A stretch of 59,730 nucleotides of DNA, from NCBI GenBank assembly GCA_036795455.1, contig DAIRET010000003.1, positions 1 through 59,730 on the forward strand, in the 5' to 3' direction. The stretch comes from DAIRET01 sp036795455 (GTDB lineage Bacteria > Bacteroidota > Ignavibacteria > Ignavibacteriales > Ignavibacteriaceae). Position 1 is the stretch's first letter; the number at the start of each line of letters is the position of its first letter. The notes beneath the pieces are model-generated. The model was given only the letters and a program-made list of their open reading frames with translations. It had not been told where the DNA came from and did not search any database. The translations under genes and the position numbers were made by a program. Positions 27,407 through 36,462 of the stretch are shown here, piece by piece.

Positions 27407-28126
27407 TTACTCTTCCGGCTTATTAAAAACTAAAATATTTGCAGAATCTTTATTGGGATTAAAAGACCCTCTTTCAAATGAAGAAAAATGACCTTTAAAC
27501 TTAAATCCGCTTAGTAAGTGGAGGTCGATATAACCTTCACTTCGCAATGGATATAGAATTGTTTCATCGCGGAAAACAGACTCACCATTTTTATCTAACG
27601 CTGTTTCAAAAATAACTCTCTCTTCATCTATTGAAGAATACATCCTTCGGAAAGTAATTTTTTCTTCACCGAGCACTCTGTCCGGGAAAACATACTCATT
27701 ATGTAAAAGTACAAAGTCCCAGTTAACCGTTTGAAAAATCCATGTGCCGTTTGGGTTCAATTTTGAATAGACTTTTTCAAGAAATTCAGCCAGAAGATTT
27801 TTGGGCAGATGAGGGACAACATTACCGACAGAATAAATCAAATCAAAACTACCATCAACTTTATCAATATCGAACATGTTCAACTGGAAAAACCCGGCAG
27901 AAGGATATTCGTTTCTTGCGAACATTATCATTTCTTCGTTTAAATCTATACCGGTAATAGTAAAACCTTCATCACCGAACTTTCCGCAGTAATGCCCGGT
28001 TCCGCAGCCGACATCAAGAATTGCTTTCCTACCATTGTTGAGATGTGATTTTAAAAATTGATATGTTACTTCCCTGTAGGGAAAAATCATTTCGTAATAT
28101 TTTGAGAATTTGCTGTAAAAGGACAT
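27407..28126 (-). CDS. class I SAM-dependent methyltransferase
   Basis: Motif I is AILDVGCGTGHYCGKFG, the motif II acidic residue is in ITGIDLNEEMIMFAR, and FDLIYSVGNVVPHLPKNL follows. The C-terminal half has strand-rich sequence found in small-molecule methyltransferases. The substrate is unknown. It sits 9 bases upstream of the transporter gene, so the two probably form one transcript. It is not closely similar to the methyltransferase at 25458. Confidence 0.85.
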   Translation of the reverse strand: MSFYSKFSKYYEMIFPYREVTYQFLKSHLNNGRKAILDVGCGTGHYCGKFGDEGFTITGIDLNEEMIMFARNEYPSAGFFQLNMFDIDKVDGSFDLIYSVGNVVPHLPKNLLAEFLEKVYSKLNPNGTWIFQTVNWDFVLLHNEYVFPDRVLGEEKITFRRMYSSIDEERVIFETALDKNGESVFRDETILYPLRSEGYIDLHLLSGFKFKGHFSSFERGSFNPNKDSANILVFNKPEE

Positions 28127-28212
28127 TTTTATCTACCCGGTATATTGATTAAAAATACTACTGTTTTCATAATTATTAATTTTTGCTGTTGACAATCTTC
28201 CCGGCATCAATT

Positions 28213-29793
28213 TCACAATGTTTCCATGTAATTTTTGACTGCATCGGCACAGTTTTCACCATCTATTGCGGCGGATACAATTCCACCTGCATAGCCTGCA
28301 CCCTCGCCGCTCGGGAACAAGCCTTCAATTTCAGAGTGCATTAAAGTAGTTTTCTCCCTTGGTATTCTAATGGGAGAACTTGTTCTTGTTTCCGCAGCTA
28401 GAATAACGGCTTCTTCCGTAATATAACCCCTCATTTTTTTACCGGATTCGATCAGTGCGTTCTGCAAGCTAATAGAAATGGGTTTCGGCAGTAACTCATG
28501 TAAAGGAGCGGAGACTATTCCCGGTATATATGAAGTTGCCGGAAGTGAACCTGAGATTTTTTGATTAATAAAATCGGTTACTCTTTGTGCGGGAGCGGTC
28601 TGTTTTTCTCCGCCTGCGTTAAAAGCAATTTTCTCAATCCATTTTTGATACTCCAATCCGGCAAACACACCGTATTTATGAAACTCATTAACTTTCAATT
28701 CAGAGTTATAGTAATCAGCTTCCTTTACTTCTGCAACGAAACCGGAGTTAGCGAAAGGTGAATTTCTTCTGGATAAAGACATTCCGTTTAAAACCAATTC
28801 TCCCGGTGCAGTTGATGCCGGTACGATTATTCCACCGGGACACATACAAAATGAAAAAACTCCCCGGTCTTTTACCCGGCATGTTAAACTGTAACTTGCG
28901 GCGGGAAGATACTCGTCTCGTTTTTTTGTGTGATATTGAATTTCGTCAATTAACACCTGCGGATGTTCAATTCGAACTCCCATTGCAAACTGTTTCGCTT
29001 CAAGTTTTACACCTTCTTTATGTAAAAGATAAAATATATCTCTTGCAGAATGCCCTGTTGCAAGAACAACGGCATCGGCTTTATATTCTGCCGACTCATT
29101 AATAACTACTCCTCTCAGCTTTTTATCATTGAGTATTAGTCCGGTCAATTTGGAGTTAAAGTGAATTTCTCCACCACAATTGAGTATTGTTTCTCTAATT
29201 GATTTAACTATTCCCGGCAGAAGATTTGAGCCTATATGCGGGTGTGCATCTATCGCAACGCTCTCTTTTGCTCCATGCTTAATAAGAATATCAAGAATCT
29301 TTTTTACATCACCTCTTTTGTTAGAACGCGTATAAAGTTTACCGTCGCTATACGTTCCCGCTCCCCCTTCGCCGAAGCAGTAATTTGAATCGGGATTGAC
29401 AGTATGAAACTGCTGAATCGCCCGCAGGTCCCTTCTTCTTGTTTGAACATCTTTCCCCCTTTCAAAAACAATAGGTTTAATTCCGAGTTCTATCAATCTA
29501 AGCGATGCGAACATCCCCGCCGGTCCAAACCCGATTATTATGGCTTTTTTGTCTTCCTTAACAGGAATATAGTTGAATGATTCTTTCTTTAGCTGCGGAA
29601 ATTCATCGATATAAACATCACATAATAATCGTATTACCGGTTTTTTGCTTCTTGCATCAATTGATCGCTTTACCGGGACGACGGCTTTCAGCTCGCCTGG
29701 ATTAATTGAAAGTTTTTGTAAGACTTTATTATTAATTACATCCCGGTTAGATGCATCTTCAGGGTATAGTACAATTTCAATTTTTTGAATCAT
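28213..29793 (-). CDS. COG2509-type FAD-dependent dehydrogenase/oxidoreductase
   Basis: The N-terminal 95 residues are a small alpha/beta domain. The dinucleotide-binding site is AIIIGFGPAGMFASLRLIEL, followed by YCFGEGGAGTYSDGKLYTR, a hallmark of this family. A GHSAR motif (VLATGHSARDIF), FCMCPGGIIVPAST and a C-terminal FPSGEGAGYAGGIVSAAIDG for FAD binding complete it. The physiological substrate of the family is not established as far as I know. 526 residues is normal. Its ATG directly abuts the stop of the GIY-YIG gene, implying translational coupling. Confidence 0.9.
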   Translation of the reverse strand: MIQKIEIVLYPEDASNRDVINNKVLQKLSINPGELKAVVPVKRSIDARSKKPVIRLLCDVYIDEFPQLKKESFNYIPVKEDKKAIIIGFGPAGMFASLRLIELGIKPIVFERGKDVQTRRRDLRAIQQFHTVNPDSNYCFGEGGAGTYSDGKLYTRSNKRGDVKKILDILIKHGAKESVAIDAHPHIGSNLLPGIVKSIRETILNCGGEIHFNSKLTGLILNDKKLRGVVINESAEYKADAVVLATGHSARDIFYLLHKEGVKLEAKQFAMGVRIEHPQVLIDEIQYHTKKRDEYLPAASYSLTCRVKDRGVFSFCMCPGGIIVPASTAPGELVLNGMSLSRRNSPFANSGFVAEVKEADYYNSELKVNEFHKYGVFAGLEYQKWIEKIAFNAGGEKQTAPAQRVTDFINQKISGSLPATSYIPGIVSAPLHELLPKPISISLQNALIESGKKMRGYITEEAVILAAETRTSSPIRIPREKTTLMHSEIEGLFPSGEGAGYAGGIVSAAIDGENCADAVKNYMETL

Positions 29794-30159
29794 TTACCGG
29801 TTGTCCGCTTTCCGTTTATTATATCCCTTCTCTTCAAACGGTTGAATTTCATCAATATGGATTTCTTCAAGCGCCTTCACTTCTTTGGAGAGGTCAACAA
29901 TTTTATCATCGTCCGGGTTTACTTCATCAATAATTTCAAAAAGAAAATTTTCTTCGCCCATTTGATTCCAATCTTTTTGAAGTCCATTGTTCATGTGCCC
30001 GCCTGTTTCGAGTTGAAATTTCTGGGAGCGCAAGGCTGCTTCCAAATTTACGCTGCTTCCAATAAAGATTTTTCCGTTTACTTTGTTTACAATTCTATAC
30101 ACCCCCGGTTTGAATTTCTTCTGCTTATACTCTTCTTTCAATTCTTTCTTTGTTTTCAT
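29794..30159 (-). CDS. small GIY-YIG nuclease family protein
   Basis: The GIY-YIG core reads as FKPGVYRIVNKVNGKIFIGS, with GVY and FIG in place of GIY and YIG. An Arg in ALRSQKFQLE and the later KDWNQMGEENFLFEII match the second half of the domain. At 121 residues it is a stand-alone short member; their roles are poorly known and several are not proven nucleases. The Tyr of YIG is replaced by Phe (KIFIG), which may reduce catalysis. It is the first gene of the minus-strand pair with the COG2509 gene. Confidence 0.75.
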   Translation of the reverse strand: MKTKKELKEEYKQKKFKPGVYRIVNKVNGKIFIGSSVNLEAALRSQKFQLETGGHMNNGLQKDWNQMGEENFLFEIIDEVNPDDDKIVDLSKEVKALEEIHIDEIQPFEEKGYNKRKADNR

Positions 30160-30434
30160 ATTAAAACCTTTATTTTATTCCGCTTATCAACCAATTTGGT
30201 TCGGAATGTTCAAAATAGAATAAAACCCTGAATTAACAACGCTAATGTAAAGCATAATGTGATTATCATGAAATTAATTTCTTCAATCACTTCGGCGTTG
30301 AACTGATGATTGGAGGCTTCTGAAAAGTAATTTCCGATGAGAGTTTCCTGTTTAATGGTTTGGTGGTAATAATATTATTATACTGACATTTCTATTGTGT
30401 TATCACAATCTGACAATCCAATATTCGAATATTT

Positions 30435-30465
30435 TTGGTTGGTATTAAGATTTTCTTTATTTTTG
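30435..30465 (+). promoter_or_regulatory. candidate Bacteroidota-type promoter of the greA operon
   Basis: TTG (30435-30437), 20 bases, then TATTTTTG (30458-30465), a full match to TAnnTTTG. Transcription would be expected to begin a few bases downstream, near 30470-30473, which is the base of the hairpin at 30471. Confidence 0.55.
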
Positions 30466-30470
30466 AAGTG

Positions 30471-30500
30471 CCACTGCTAAAAGCGGTGGTAATTTTTTTT
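30471..30500 (+). promoter_or_regulatory. terminator-like hairpin in the greA leader, possible attenuator
   Basis: Arms 30471-30477 (CCACTGC) and 30483-30489 (GCGGTGG) pair over 7 bp with one G-U, with a 5-base loop, followed by TAA and eight T. No plus-strand gene lies upstream that would need a terminator: the flanking gene is divergent. The element sits about 30 bases before the greA start. A second AU stem (TTTAAAT with ATTTAAA) follows the T run. Confidence 0.5.
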
Positions 30501-30529
30501 AAATTTGAATAACATTTAAAGTAAGAGAG

Positions 30530-31006
30530 ATGATTGAAACTAATTTTGTTTACTTAACTCAAGAGCGATTACTTGAGCTTGAACGCGAACTTAAAGAGTT
30601 GAAAAGCAACGGGAGAAAAGAAATAGCAAGAAAAATTGCCGAAGCACGCTCCCACGGAGATCTTTCGGAAAACGCCGAATATGATGCAGCTAAAGAAGAA
30701 CAGGGGCTTTTTGAAATGAAAATAGCCAAATTGGAGGGACTTCTTGCAAGGGTTAGAGTTGTTGATACCAATCAGTATCCCAAAGATAAAGTTCATATTT
30801 TATCAACTATAAGTGTAAAAAATCTGAAGACAGGGAAGGTCTTTAATTATAACCTGGTTTCACCCGAAGAAGCTGATTTTCAAACCGGGAAAATTTCAGT
30901 TACTTCTCCCATAGGACAGGGATTAATGGGAAAGATGCTCGGTGAAAAAGTAAAAGTGAAAGTTCCTGCCGGACTGATGGAACTTGAAATTTTATCAATA
31001 GAGTAA
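30530..31006 (+). CDS. greA: transcription elongation factor GreA
   Basis: The N-terminal coiled coil (TQERLLELERELKELKSN) carries the tip motif AEARSHGDLSENAEYDAA with the conserved acidic pair. The C-terminal globular domain ends TSPIGQGLMGKMLGEKVKV. GreA rescues backtracked RNA polymerase by stimulating transcript cleavage in the enzyme active site. 158 residues is full length. ATG 30530 has AAGAGAG upstream. It is the first gene of an apparent nine-gene operon; ribD starts 10 bases after its stop. Confidence 0.97.
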   Translation: MIETNFVYLTQERLLELERELKELKSNGRKEIARKIAEARSHGDLSENAEYDAAKEEQGLFEMKIAKLEGLLARVRVVDTNQYPKDKVHILSTISVKNLKTGKVFNYNLVSPEEADFQTGKISVTSPIGQGLMGKMLGEKVKVKVPAGLMELEILSIE

Positions 31007-31016
31007 AGAGAACACA

Positions 31017-32099
31017 TTGGATGACGAGTCATACATAAAACTGACCCTCGAACTTGCAAGAAAGGGGAGCGGTTTTGTAAGTCCGAATCCGCTTGTAGGT
31101 TGCGTTATTGTAAAAAACGAAAAGATTATCGGAGCCGGTTACCATCAAAAGTACGGTGAAAGCCACGCTGAAATAAACGCCATCAATAATGCAACCGAAC
31201 CGGTTGAAGATTCAACCCTTTATGTAAACCTTGAACCATGCTCTCATTTCGGGAAAACCCCGCCATGCGTTGATGCCATTATTCAAAAAGGAATCAGGAA
31301 AGTAGTAGTCGGAACACGCGACCCCAATCCGCTTGTCAGCGGGAAGGGGATTGAAAAATTGATTAAAAGCGGAATTGAAGTTAAAGCAGGGGTTCTCGAA
31401 AAAGAATGCATTGAGCTAAATAAATTTTTTTTCAAGTACATAACAAAGAAATCCCCTTATGTAACTCTTAAAATTGCCCAGACATTGGACGGAAAAATTG
31501 CCGACCTTAATTACATTTCAAAATGGATAACCACAACAAGTTCAAGAAAATTCGTCCACAAAATGAGAGCCGGGTACGATACCGTATTAGTGGGTGCAGG
31601 AACCGTGAACCTTGATAATCCATCTTTAACGGTAAGACTTACGGAAGGAAGAAACCCGAAAAGAATTGTGCTTGATACCGGTTTATCTTCAAACCCCGAA
31701 GCCGGTATATTTCAAACGGAAAAAAATGTTATTATAGTTACAGCAGAAAAAAACAGCGGTAAAAAAAAGATTATTCGTAAATTTGAAGAGCAAGGTGTTG
31801 ATTTTATTTTTATAAAAACGGCAGGTAACGAAAGACTTAGTCTTAACGCCGTTTTGAAAAAAATCGGTAAACTTGGCATTTCTTCGGTTTTAGTTGAAGG
31901 TGGAAACCGGGTTTTTACTTCTTTCATTAAAGAAAGAGCCTTTGATGAAGTTGTTACTTTTATCAGTCCCAAATACCTCGGCAACGGTATCCCGGTTATC
32001 GGTGATATTGGTATAAACGACATCCGTAAAAGCCTGAAATTAAAACTGGTGAAAACTGAAATTATTGAAGATGACGTTTATATTGAAATGAAAAAATGA
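31017..32099 (+). CDS. ribD: bifunctional riboflavin biosynthesis protein RibD (deaminase/reductase)
   Basis: The N-terminal deaminase domain has zinc ligands in GESHAEINAI and EPCSHFGKTPPC. The reductase domain from about residue 145 has VTLKIAQTLDGKIAD, then VGAGTVNLDNPSLTVR and SVLVEGGNRVFTSF. The enzyme carries out the second and third steps of riboflavin synthesis after GTP cyclohydrolase II. The start is TTG at 31017 (translated MDDESYIK); the ATG at 31021 is out of frame. AAGAGAA lies upstream. ribE is two genes downstream; ribBA and ribH are not in this window. Confidence 0.96.
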   Translation: MDDESYIKLTLELARKGSGFVSPNPLVGCVIVKNEKIIGAGYHQKYGESHAEINAINNATEPVEDSTLYVNLEPCSHFGKTPPCVDAIIQKGIRKVVVGTRDPNPLVSGKGIEKLIKSGIEVKAGVLEKECIELNKFFFKYITKKSPYVTLKIAQTLDGKIADLNYISKWITTTSSRKFVHKMRAGYDTVLVGAGTVNLDNPSLTVRLTEGRNPKRIVLDTGLSSNPEAGIFQTEKNVIIVTAEKNSGKKKIIRKFEEQGVDFIFIKTAGNERLSLNAVLKKIGKLGISSVLVEGGNRVFTSFIKERAFDEVVTFISPKYLGNGIPVIGDIGINDIRKSLKLKLVKTEIIEDDVYIEMKK

Positions 32100-32199
32100 C
32101 CGATATGGTTAATGATCGGGAGTTTAAACTAATTACAGCAGCGACCCATTAAAAATTTTTAGCTGCTTTATCACTACAAAATATCCAAGTGAGGCAACA

Positions 32200-33873
32200 A
32201 TGAACAACAATTTTTCGAGAAGAGATTTCTTAAAAACCGGGGCGGTTATTACTGCGGGTTTATCATTAGGACTTAAATTAAACAATCAATTTGATGTAAT
32301 AATTAAAAACGGGAAAATTGCCGACGGTACCGGCAGCATATTATTCAAAGCAGACGTTGGAATTAACGGGGATAAAATAGAAGCGATAGGGGACTTATCA
32401 TCAAGTTCGGCTAATTTGATTATTGACGCAGAAGAACATATTGTCTCGCCGGGTTTTATTGATATTCACACACACACAGATACTGAATTGATTGTCAATC
32501 CCAAAGGCGAAAGCAAAATAAGGCAGGGAGTAACAACCGAAGTCAGCGGAAATTGCGGTTCTTCACCATTCCCCTACACAGATGAAGATTTCGAAATAAT
32601 CAGAGAGTCGTTTAAAAAAAGATACGACGAAGATATCAACTGGAAAGACATAACCGGTTTCTTGCGAACACTGGAAGAAAAGAAAATCTCTTTGAACTAC
32701 GCCACATTTACAGGCAGCGGCGATTTGAGAGCTTATGTAGTGGGGAAAAACGATGTTCAACCTTCACCCGAACAACTAAAAAAGATGAAGGAATTGTTAG
32801 CCGAAGATATGAAGAATGGGAGTTTCGGACTTTCAACCGGTTTGGAGTATGCGCCGGGAAGTTATGCCTCTACTGATGAGTTGATTGAGCTTGCAAAAGT
32901 TGTTGCAGAACATCATGGAATATACAACACTCACATGCGGAATGAAGATGATAGACTTGAAGAAGCAATTCAAGAAGCATTAAAGATATGTAAAGAAGCC
33001 GGGGTAAAACTTGAAATCGCACACCTTAAAACTTCAAACCCGGCTAACTGGCACAAGATTGAAAACGTTTTAAATATGATTGATAAAGCAGCAGAATCCG
33101 GGCTTCCGGTTAATGCCGATCGATACCCGTACGTAGCATACGCAACCGGATTATCTGCTTTGCTGCCGTTGTGGGCAAGACAGGGGAACACAGACGAAAT
33201 TCTCAAACGGATGGAAGTTAAAGATTCGCTTCCTGCAATAAAAGAATATGTTTCAAGCAGGGCGAAAAGAATAGGCGGATGGAAAAACTTTGTTATAAGT
33301 TACTGCATATCTGAAAAAAATAAAAAATGGGAAGGGAAATCGATTTTAGAATCTGCTGAAATTGAAGGACTTGAACCAACAGATTTTGTAATTCAAATTT
33401 TAAAAGAAGAAAAACTGCAAGCCGGTATGGTGGGCTTTGCAATGAATGAAGATAACCTTAAAAGAATTTTAGCTCATAAACTCGTTATGATTGGCTCCGA
33501 TGGAAATGCAACAGCACCTTATGGAAAACTCGGTACAGGAAAGCCGCATCCAAGATATTATGGAACGTTTCCAAGAGTACTCGGTAAATACTGCCGCGAG
33601 GATAAAATCTTTGATTTCCCTACTGCTGTAAAAAAAATGACATCTATGGCCGCAGATAAACTTGGACTTAAAGGTCGCGGCTATTTGAAGAAAAACTACT
33701 TCGCCGATATAGTTGTGTTCAACCCTTTAACTGTATTAGACAAAGCAAACTTTACCGATCCCCACCAATACCCGGACGGAATTAAATACGTGTTCGTTAA
33801 CGGTGTACTTACAATCAAAGATGGCGAGCATACAGGGGCTTATTCGGGCGCCGTGTTAAGGCATACTGTTTAA
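32200..33873 (+). CDS. Tat-exported N-acyl-D-amino-acid deacylase-type amidohydrolase
   Basis: A twin-arginine signal (SRRDFLKTGAVITAGLSLGL) starts the protein, so it is folded before export. The amidohydrolase metal site begins FIDIHTHTD (HxH), followed by EVSGNCGSSPFP with the family's bridging-type Cys, NTHMRNEDDRLEEA, KLEIAHLK and MIGSDGNATAPYG. This is the pattern of D-aminoacylases, which remove acyl groups from N-acyl-D-amino acids; some relatives act on D-peptides or dihydropyrimidine-like substrates. 557 residues is normal. It sits between ribD and ribE, 100 bases after ribD and 18 before ribE. Confidence 0.9.
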   Translation: MNNNFSRRDFLKTGAVITAGLSLGLKLNNQFDVIIKNGKIADGTGSILFKADVGINGDKIEAIGDLSSSSANLIIDAEEHIVSPGFIDIHTHTDTELIVNPKGESKIRQGVTTEVSGNCGSSPFPYTDEDFEIIRESFKKRYDEDINWKDITGFLRTLEEKKISLNYATFTGSGDLRAYVVGKNDVQPSPEQLKKMKELLAEDMKNGSFGLSTGLEYAPGSYASTDELIELAKVVAEHHGIYNTHMRNEDDRLEEAIQEALKICKEAGVKLEIAHLKTSNPANWHKIENVLNMIDKAAESGLPVNADRYPYVAYATGLSALLPLWARQGNTDEILKRMEVKDSLPAIKEYVSSRAKRIGGWKNFVISYCISEKNKKWEGKSILESAEIEGLEPTDFVIQILKEEKLQAGMVGFAMNEDNLKRILAHKLVMIGSDGNATAPYGKLGTGKPHPRYYGTFPRVLGKYCREDKIFDFPTAVKKMTSMAADKLGLKGRGYLKKNYFADIVVFNPLTVLDKANFTDPHQYPDGIKYVFVNGVLTIKDGEHTGAYSGAVLRHTV

Positions 33874-33891
33874 TATTAACGAAAGAAGAAA

Positions 33892-34527
33892 ATGTTTACC
33901 GGATTAGTTGAAGAAGTTGGTGTTGTAAAATCAGTTCTCCCGAAAGGAAGAGGAGCTAAAATTTCTGTTTCGGCAGGAAAAATGCTTGATTCTGTTGTAA
34001 TCGGAGACAGCATTAACATTAACGGTGCATGTCAAACGGTTGTTGATTTGGACAATGGAGTTTTTTTGGTTGATACGGTTGAAGAGACTATTAAGAAAAC
34101 AACTCTCGGCAGCTTAAAGCCGGGGAATCATGTTAATCTCGAACTTGCTTTAAAAGCCAATTCAAGGCTTGGCGGACACTTTGTACTTGGTCATATTGAT
34201 ACAACCGGTGAGGTTATCGAAATCAAAAAACTCACATCAAGTCATTTTCTAAAAATTAAATACCCGGTAGAATATGCACATTATCTTATTCCCGTAGGCT
34301 CCATTGCTATTGATGGGATTAGTTTAACTCTTGCCGAAGTGGATAAATACTCTTTTTCGGTTGCGGTTATTCCGCATACGTGGGAAATGACAAATTTGAA
34401 GCTCAGAAAAATCGGCGATAAGGTAAATCTTGAGTTCGATGTTCTTGGTAAATACGTTGCCAAAATGCTTGGAAAAGATAAAGGTCCGGCGATTACGGAA
34501 GAGTGGTTGAAACAAGCAGGTTTTTGA
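33892..34527 (+). CDS. ribE: riboflavin synthase alpha chain
   Basis: The start MFTGLVEEVGVVKSV is the classical riboflavin synthase N terminus. Two lumazine-binding repeats are visible: GDSININGACQTVVDLDN, then LGGHFVLGHIDTTGEV, and in repeat 2 GSIAIDGISLTLAEVD. The enzyme converts two 6,7-dimethyl-8-ribityllumazine into riboflavin. 211 residues is typical. The stop TGA overlaps the tilS start (TGATG). The symbol follows the usage ribE for riboflavin synthase (ribC in E. coli). Confidence 0.96.
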   Translation: MFTGLVEEVGVVKSVLPKGRGAKISVSAGKMLDSVVIGDSININGACQTVVDLDNGVFLVDTVEETIKKTTLGSLKPGNHVNLELALKANSRLGGHFVLGHIDTTGEVIEIKKLTSSHFLKIKYPVEYAHYLIPVGSIAIDGISLTLAEVDKYSFSVAVIPHTWEMTNLKLRKIGDKVNLEFDVLGKYVAKMLGKDKGPAITEEWLKQAGF

Positions 34528-35897
34528 TGAAGAAAGTTGAAGAGAAAGTAATTCTTTTTATCGAAAAGCACCGATTAATTGAACACGGAGATAAAATTCT
34601 TGTGGCTTTAAGCGGCGGTCCCGATTCGGTTTTTTTACTTCACTTCCTGCAAAAATATAAAAAAAAATACGACGCTGAAATCGCAGCTATTCACATTAAT
34701 CACAAACTGCGGGGCAATGATGCTAATGAGGATGAAAAGTTTTGCAAGTCCTATTGCGGTGCGTTAAATGTACCCTTTTCATGTGTCGGTGTAGATGTTG
34801 ATTCTTTTGCAAAAAAGAATAAAATCTCTTTTGAAGAAGCCGGAAGAATTCTCCGCTATGAAATAATTGAGAACCATTGCAGAAAAATAGGATTTAATAA
34901 AATTGCAACCGGGCATAATCTTACGGATAATTCCGAAACGGTTTTACTTAACGTAATTAAAGGAAGCGGTTTAAAAGGGTTGGCGGGAATACCTGCGGTT
35001 AGAGAGAACATTATTCGTCCCATGCTTACTCTTTCAAAGGATGAGATTGTTCGGTATCTCGAAAAAGAAAAAATCGGGTTTAGAACCGACAGCTCTAATT
35101 TTGATACGGATTATCAAAGGAATTTTATAAGAAAAGAGCTTCTGCCCCAAATAAGGGAAAAATTGAATCCGAAAGTAGATAATAGCCTCTTTAATTTATC
35201 GAGAACAGCGAAAGATTATTATTCCTACTTTGAAAAAGAAATCATTCGGGAGTTAAAAAAGGAAAACCCCCGGCTGGCTGATGGCGAACTTTCAATCTCT
35301 GTCAGGGTAATAAAAAAACTTGAAGATAAAGGAATACCGGTATCGGAAGCAATAAGAACAGCCGTTCTAAAATACTTTAAAATTGAACTCAACTTCAAAG
35401 ATGTAGAAAATATAATCGCGCTGCTAAATAGCAGTAGCGGAAAGAAAATCAACCTGAAACAAAACTTAAATGCGATCAAAGAAAGAGAGCATTTGCACCT
35501 ATTCTTCTCAAAAAAGGAGATTGAAAAGAGCTTTGAAATAAAAATTGGTGAAACGATAACGGTATTTCAAAGTGTATTCTCTGCGATGCCGGTTGAGAAA
35601 AAGGAAATGAATTTTACACGGGATAAAAATGTTGAGTTTGTTGATGCCGGGAAAATTAAAAATCCGCTTATTATAAGGAGATGGAAAAACGGCGATATTT
35701 TTCATCCGCTCGGATTAAAAGGGAGTAAAACTGTATCCGACTTCCTGTGTGATCAAAAAATCTCTTCCCGCAGAAAAAAAGAGCAGCTTGTTCTTGAACA
35801 CAACGGAACTATAGTCTGGGTTGTAGGCCTAAGATTAAGCGAAGATTATAAGGTAATTAACAGTTCAAAAAAAATAATAAAGTTGGAAATCAGGTAG
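34527..35897 (+). CDS. tilS: tRNA(Ile)-lysidine synthetase
   Basis: The PP-loop is SGGPDS at residues 29-34 (KILVALSGGPDSVFLLHF). IAAIHINHKLRGNDANED and GFNKIATGHNLTDNSETVLL complete the N-terminal ATP-binding domain. The C-terminal TilS domain has IIRRWKNGDIFHPLGLKG and SDFLCDQKI. The enzyme adds lysine to the wobble C of the CAU anticodon of a tRNA-Ile. I chose ATG 34527, which overlaps the ribE stop, over the in-frame ATG at 34503 inside ribE. 456 residues is full length. Confidence 0.96.
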   Translation: MKKVEEKVILFIEKHRLIEHGDKILVALSGGPDSVFLLHFLQKYKKKYDAEIAAIHINHKLRGNDANEDEKFCKSYCGALNVPFSCVGVDVDSFAKKNKISFEEAGRILRYEIIENHCRKIGFNKIATGHNLTDNSETVLLNVIKGSGLKGLAGIPAVRENIIRPMLTLSKDEIVRYLEKEKIGFRTDSSNFDTDYQRNFIRKELLPQIREKLNPKVDNSLFNLSRTAKDYYSYFEKEIIRELKKENPRLADGELSISVRVIKKLEDKGIPVSEAIRTAVLKYFKIELNFKDVENIIALLNSSSGKKINLKQNLNAIKEREHLHLFFSKKEIEKSFEIKIGETITVFQSVFSAMPVEKKEMNFTRDKNVEFVDAGKIKNPLIIRRWKNGDIFHPLGLKGSKTVSDFLCDQKISSRRKKEQLVLEHNGTIVWVVGLRLSEDYKVINSSKKIIKLEIR

Positions 35898-35899
35898 AA

Positions 35900-36439
35900 A
35901 TGGATAAAATAATAATAGGTGAAGATACTTTCGTACCGTTGTTGTCGGAAGAAACAATACAGAACAGGATAAAAGAATTAGCACAGCAGATTTTACAAGA
36001 TTATGAGGGGAAGGTGCCGGTGTTTATCGGGATACTGAACGGCTCATTTATCTTTTTATCCGACCTCGTTAAACAATACGAGGGAGAATGCGAAATCGAT
36101 TTCCTTAAACTCTCAAGTTACGGCGACGAAAAAATATCATCCGGCAGGGTAAAACTGTTGAAAGAATTGAACTGCAAAGTTGACGGCAGGGACTTAATTG
36201 TTGTAGAAGATATAGTTGATTCAGGTTTGTCGATCAAGTTTATGAACGAACTAATAGAAGAGCATCACCCTGCATCAGTGAAGGTTATCAGCTTGCTCGT
36301 TAAGACCGACTGCCTCAAATATAACGTTAAAATTGATTATATTGGGTTTGAAATTCCCGGCGAATTTGTAATCGGGTATGGTCTGGATTACGCCCAAAAA
36401 TACAGAAATCTTAGAGCTATATACGCATTAAGTAAATAA
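35900..36439 (+). CDS. hpt: hypoxanthine phosphoribosyltransferase
   Basis: The PRPP-binding motif is LIVVEDIVDSGLSIKF, and the PPi/Mg loop region is VFIGILNGSFIFLSDL. The C-terminal YIGFEIPGEFVIGYGLDYAQ is the typical hpt ending that contacts the purine. It salvages hypoxanthine and guanine to their nucleotides. 179 residues is standard. It starts 2 bases after tilS. The tilS-hpt-ftsH order is widely conserved in bacteria, which supports this assignment. Confidence 0.96.
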   Translation: MDKIIIGEDTFVPLLSEETIQNRIKELAQQILQDYEGKVPVFIGILNGSFIFLSDLVKQYEGECEIDFLKLSSYGDEKISSGRVKLLKELNCKVDGRDLIVVEDIVDSGLSIKFMNELIEEHHPASVKVISLLVKTDCLKYNVKIDYIGFEIPGEFVIGYGLDYAQKYRNLRAIYALSK

Positions 36440-36462
36440 AACAAAAAAGTAAGACGATTTTT

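Larger units (their letters stand above)
30160..30529. other. 370-bp divergent intergenic region between the GIY-YIG gene and greA
   Basis: No gene is evident. Near the GIY-YIG side is an interrupted inverted repeat (ATTCCG at 30177-30182 with CGGAAT at 30202-30207, enclosing AACCA-ATT-TGGTT). A TTG-N20-TAnnTTTG promoter-like pair lies at 30435-30465 and a terminator-like hairpin at 30471-30500, both on the greA side and listed separately. Confidence 0.6.
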
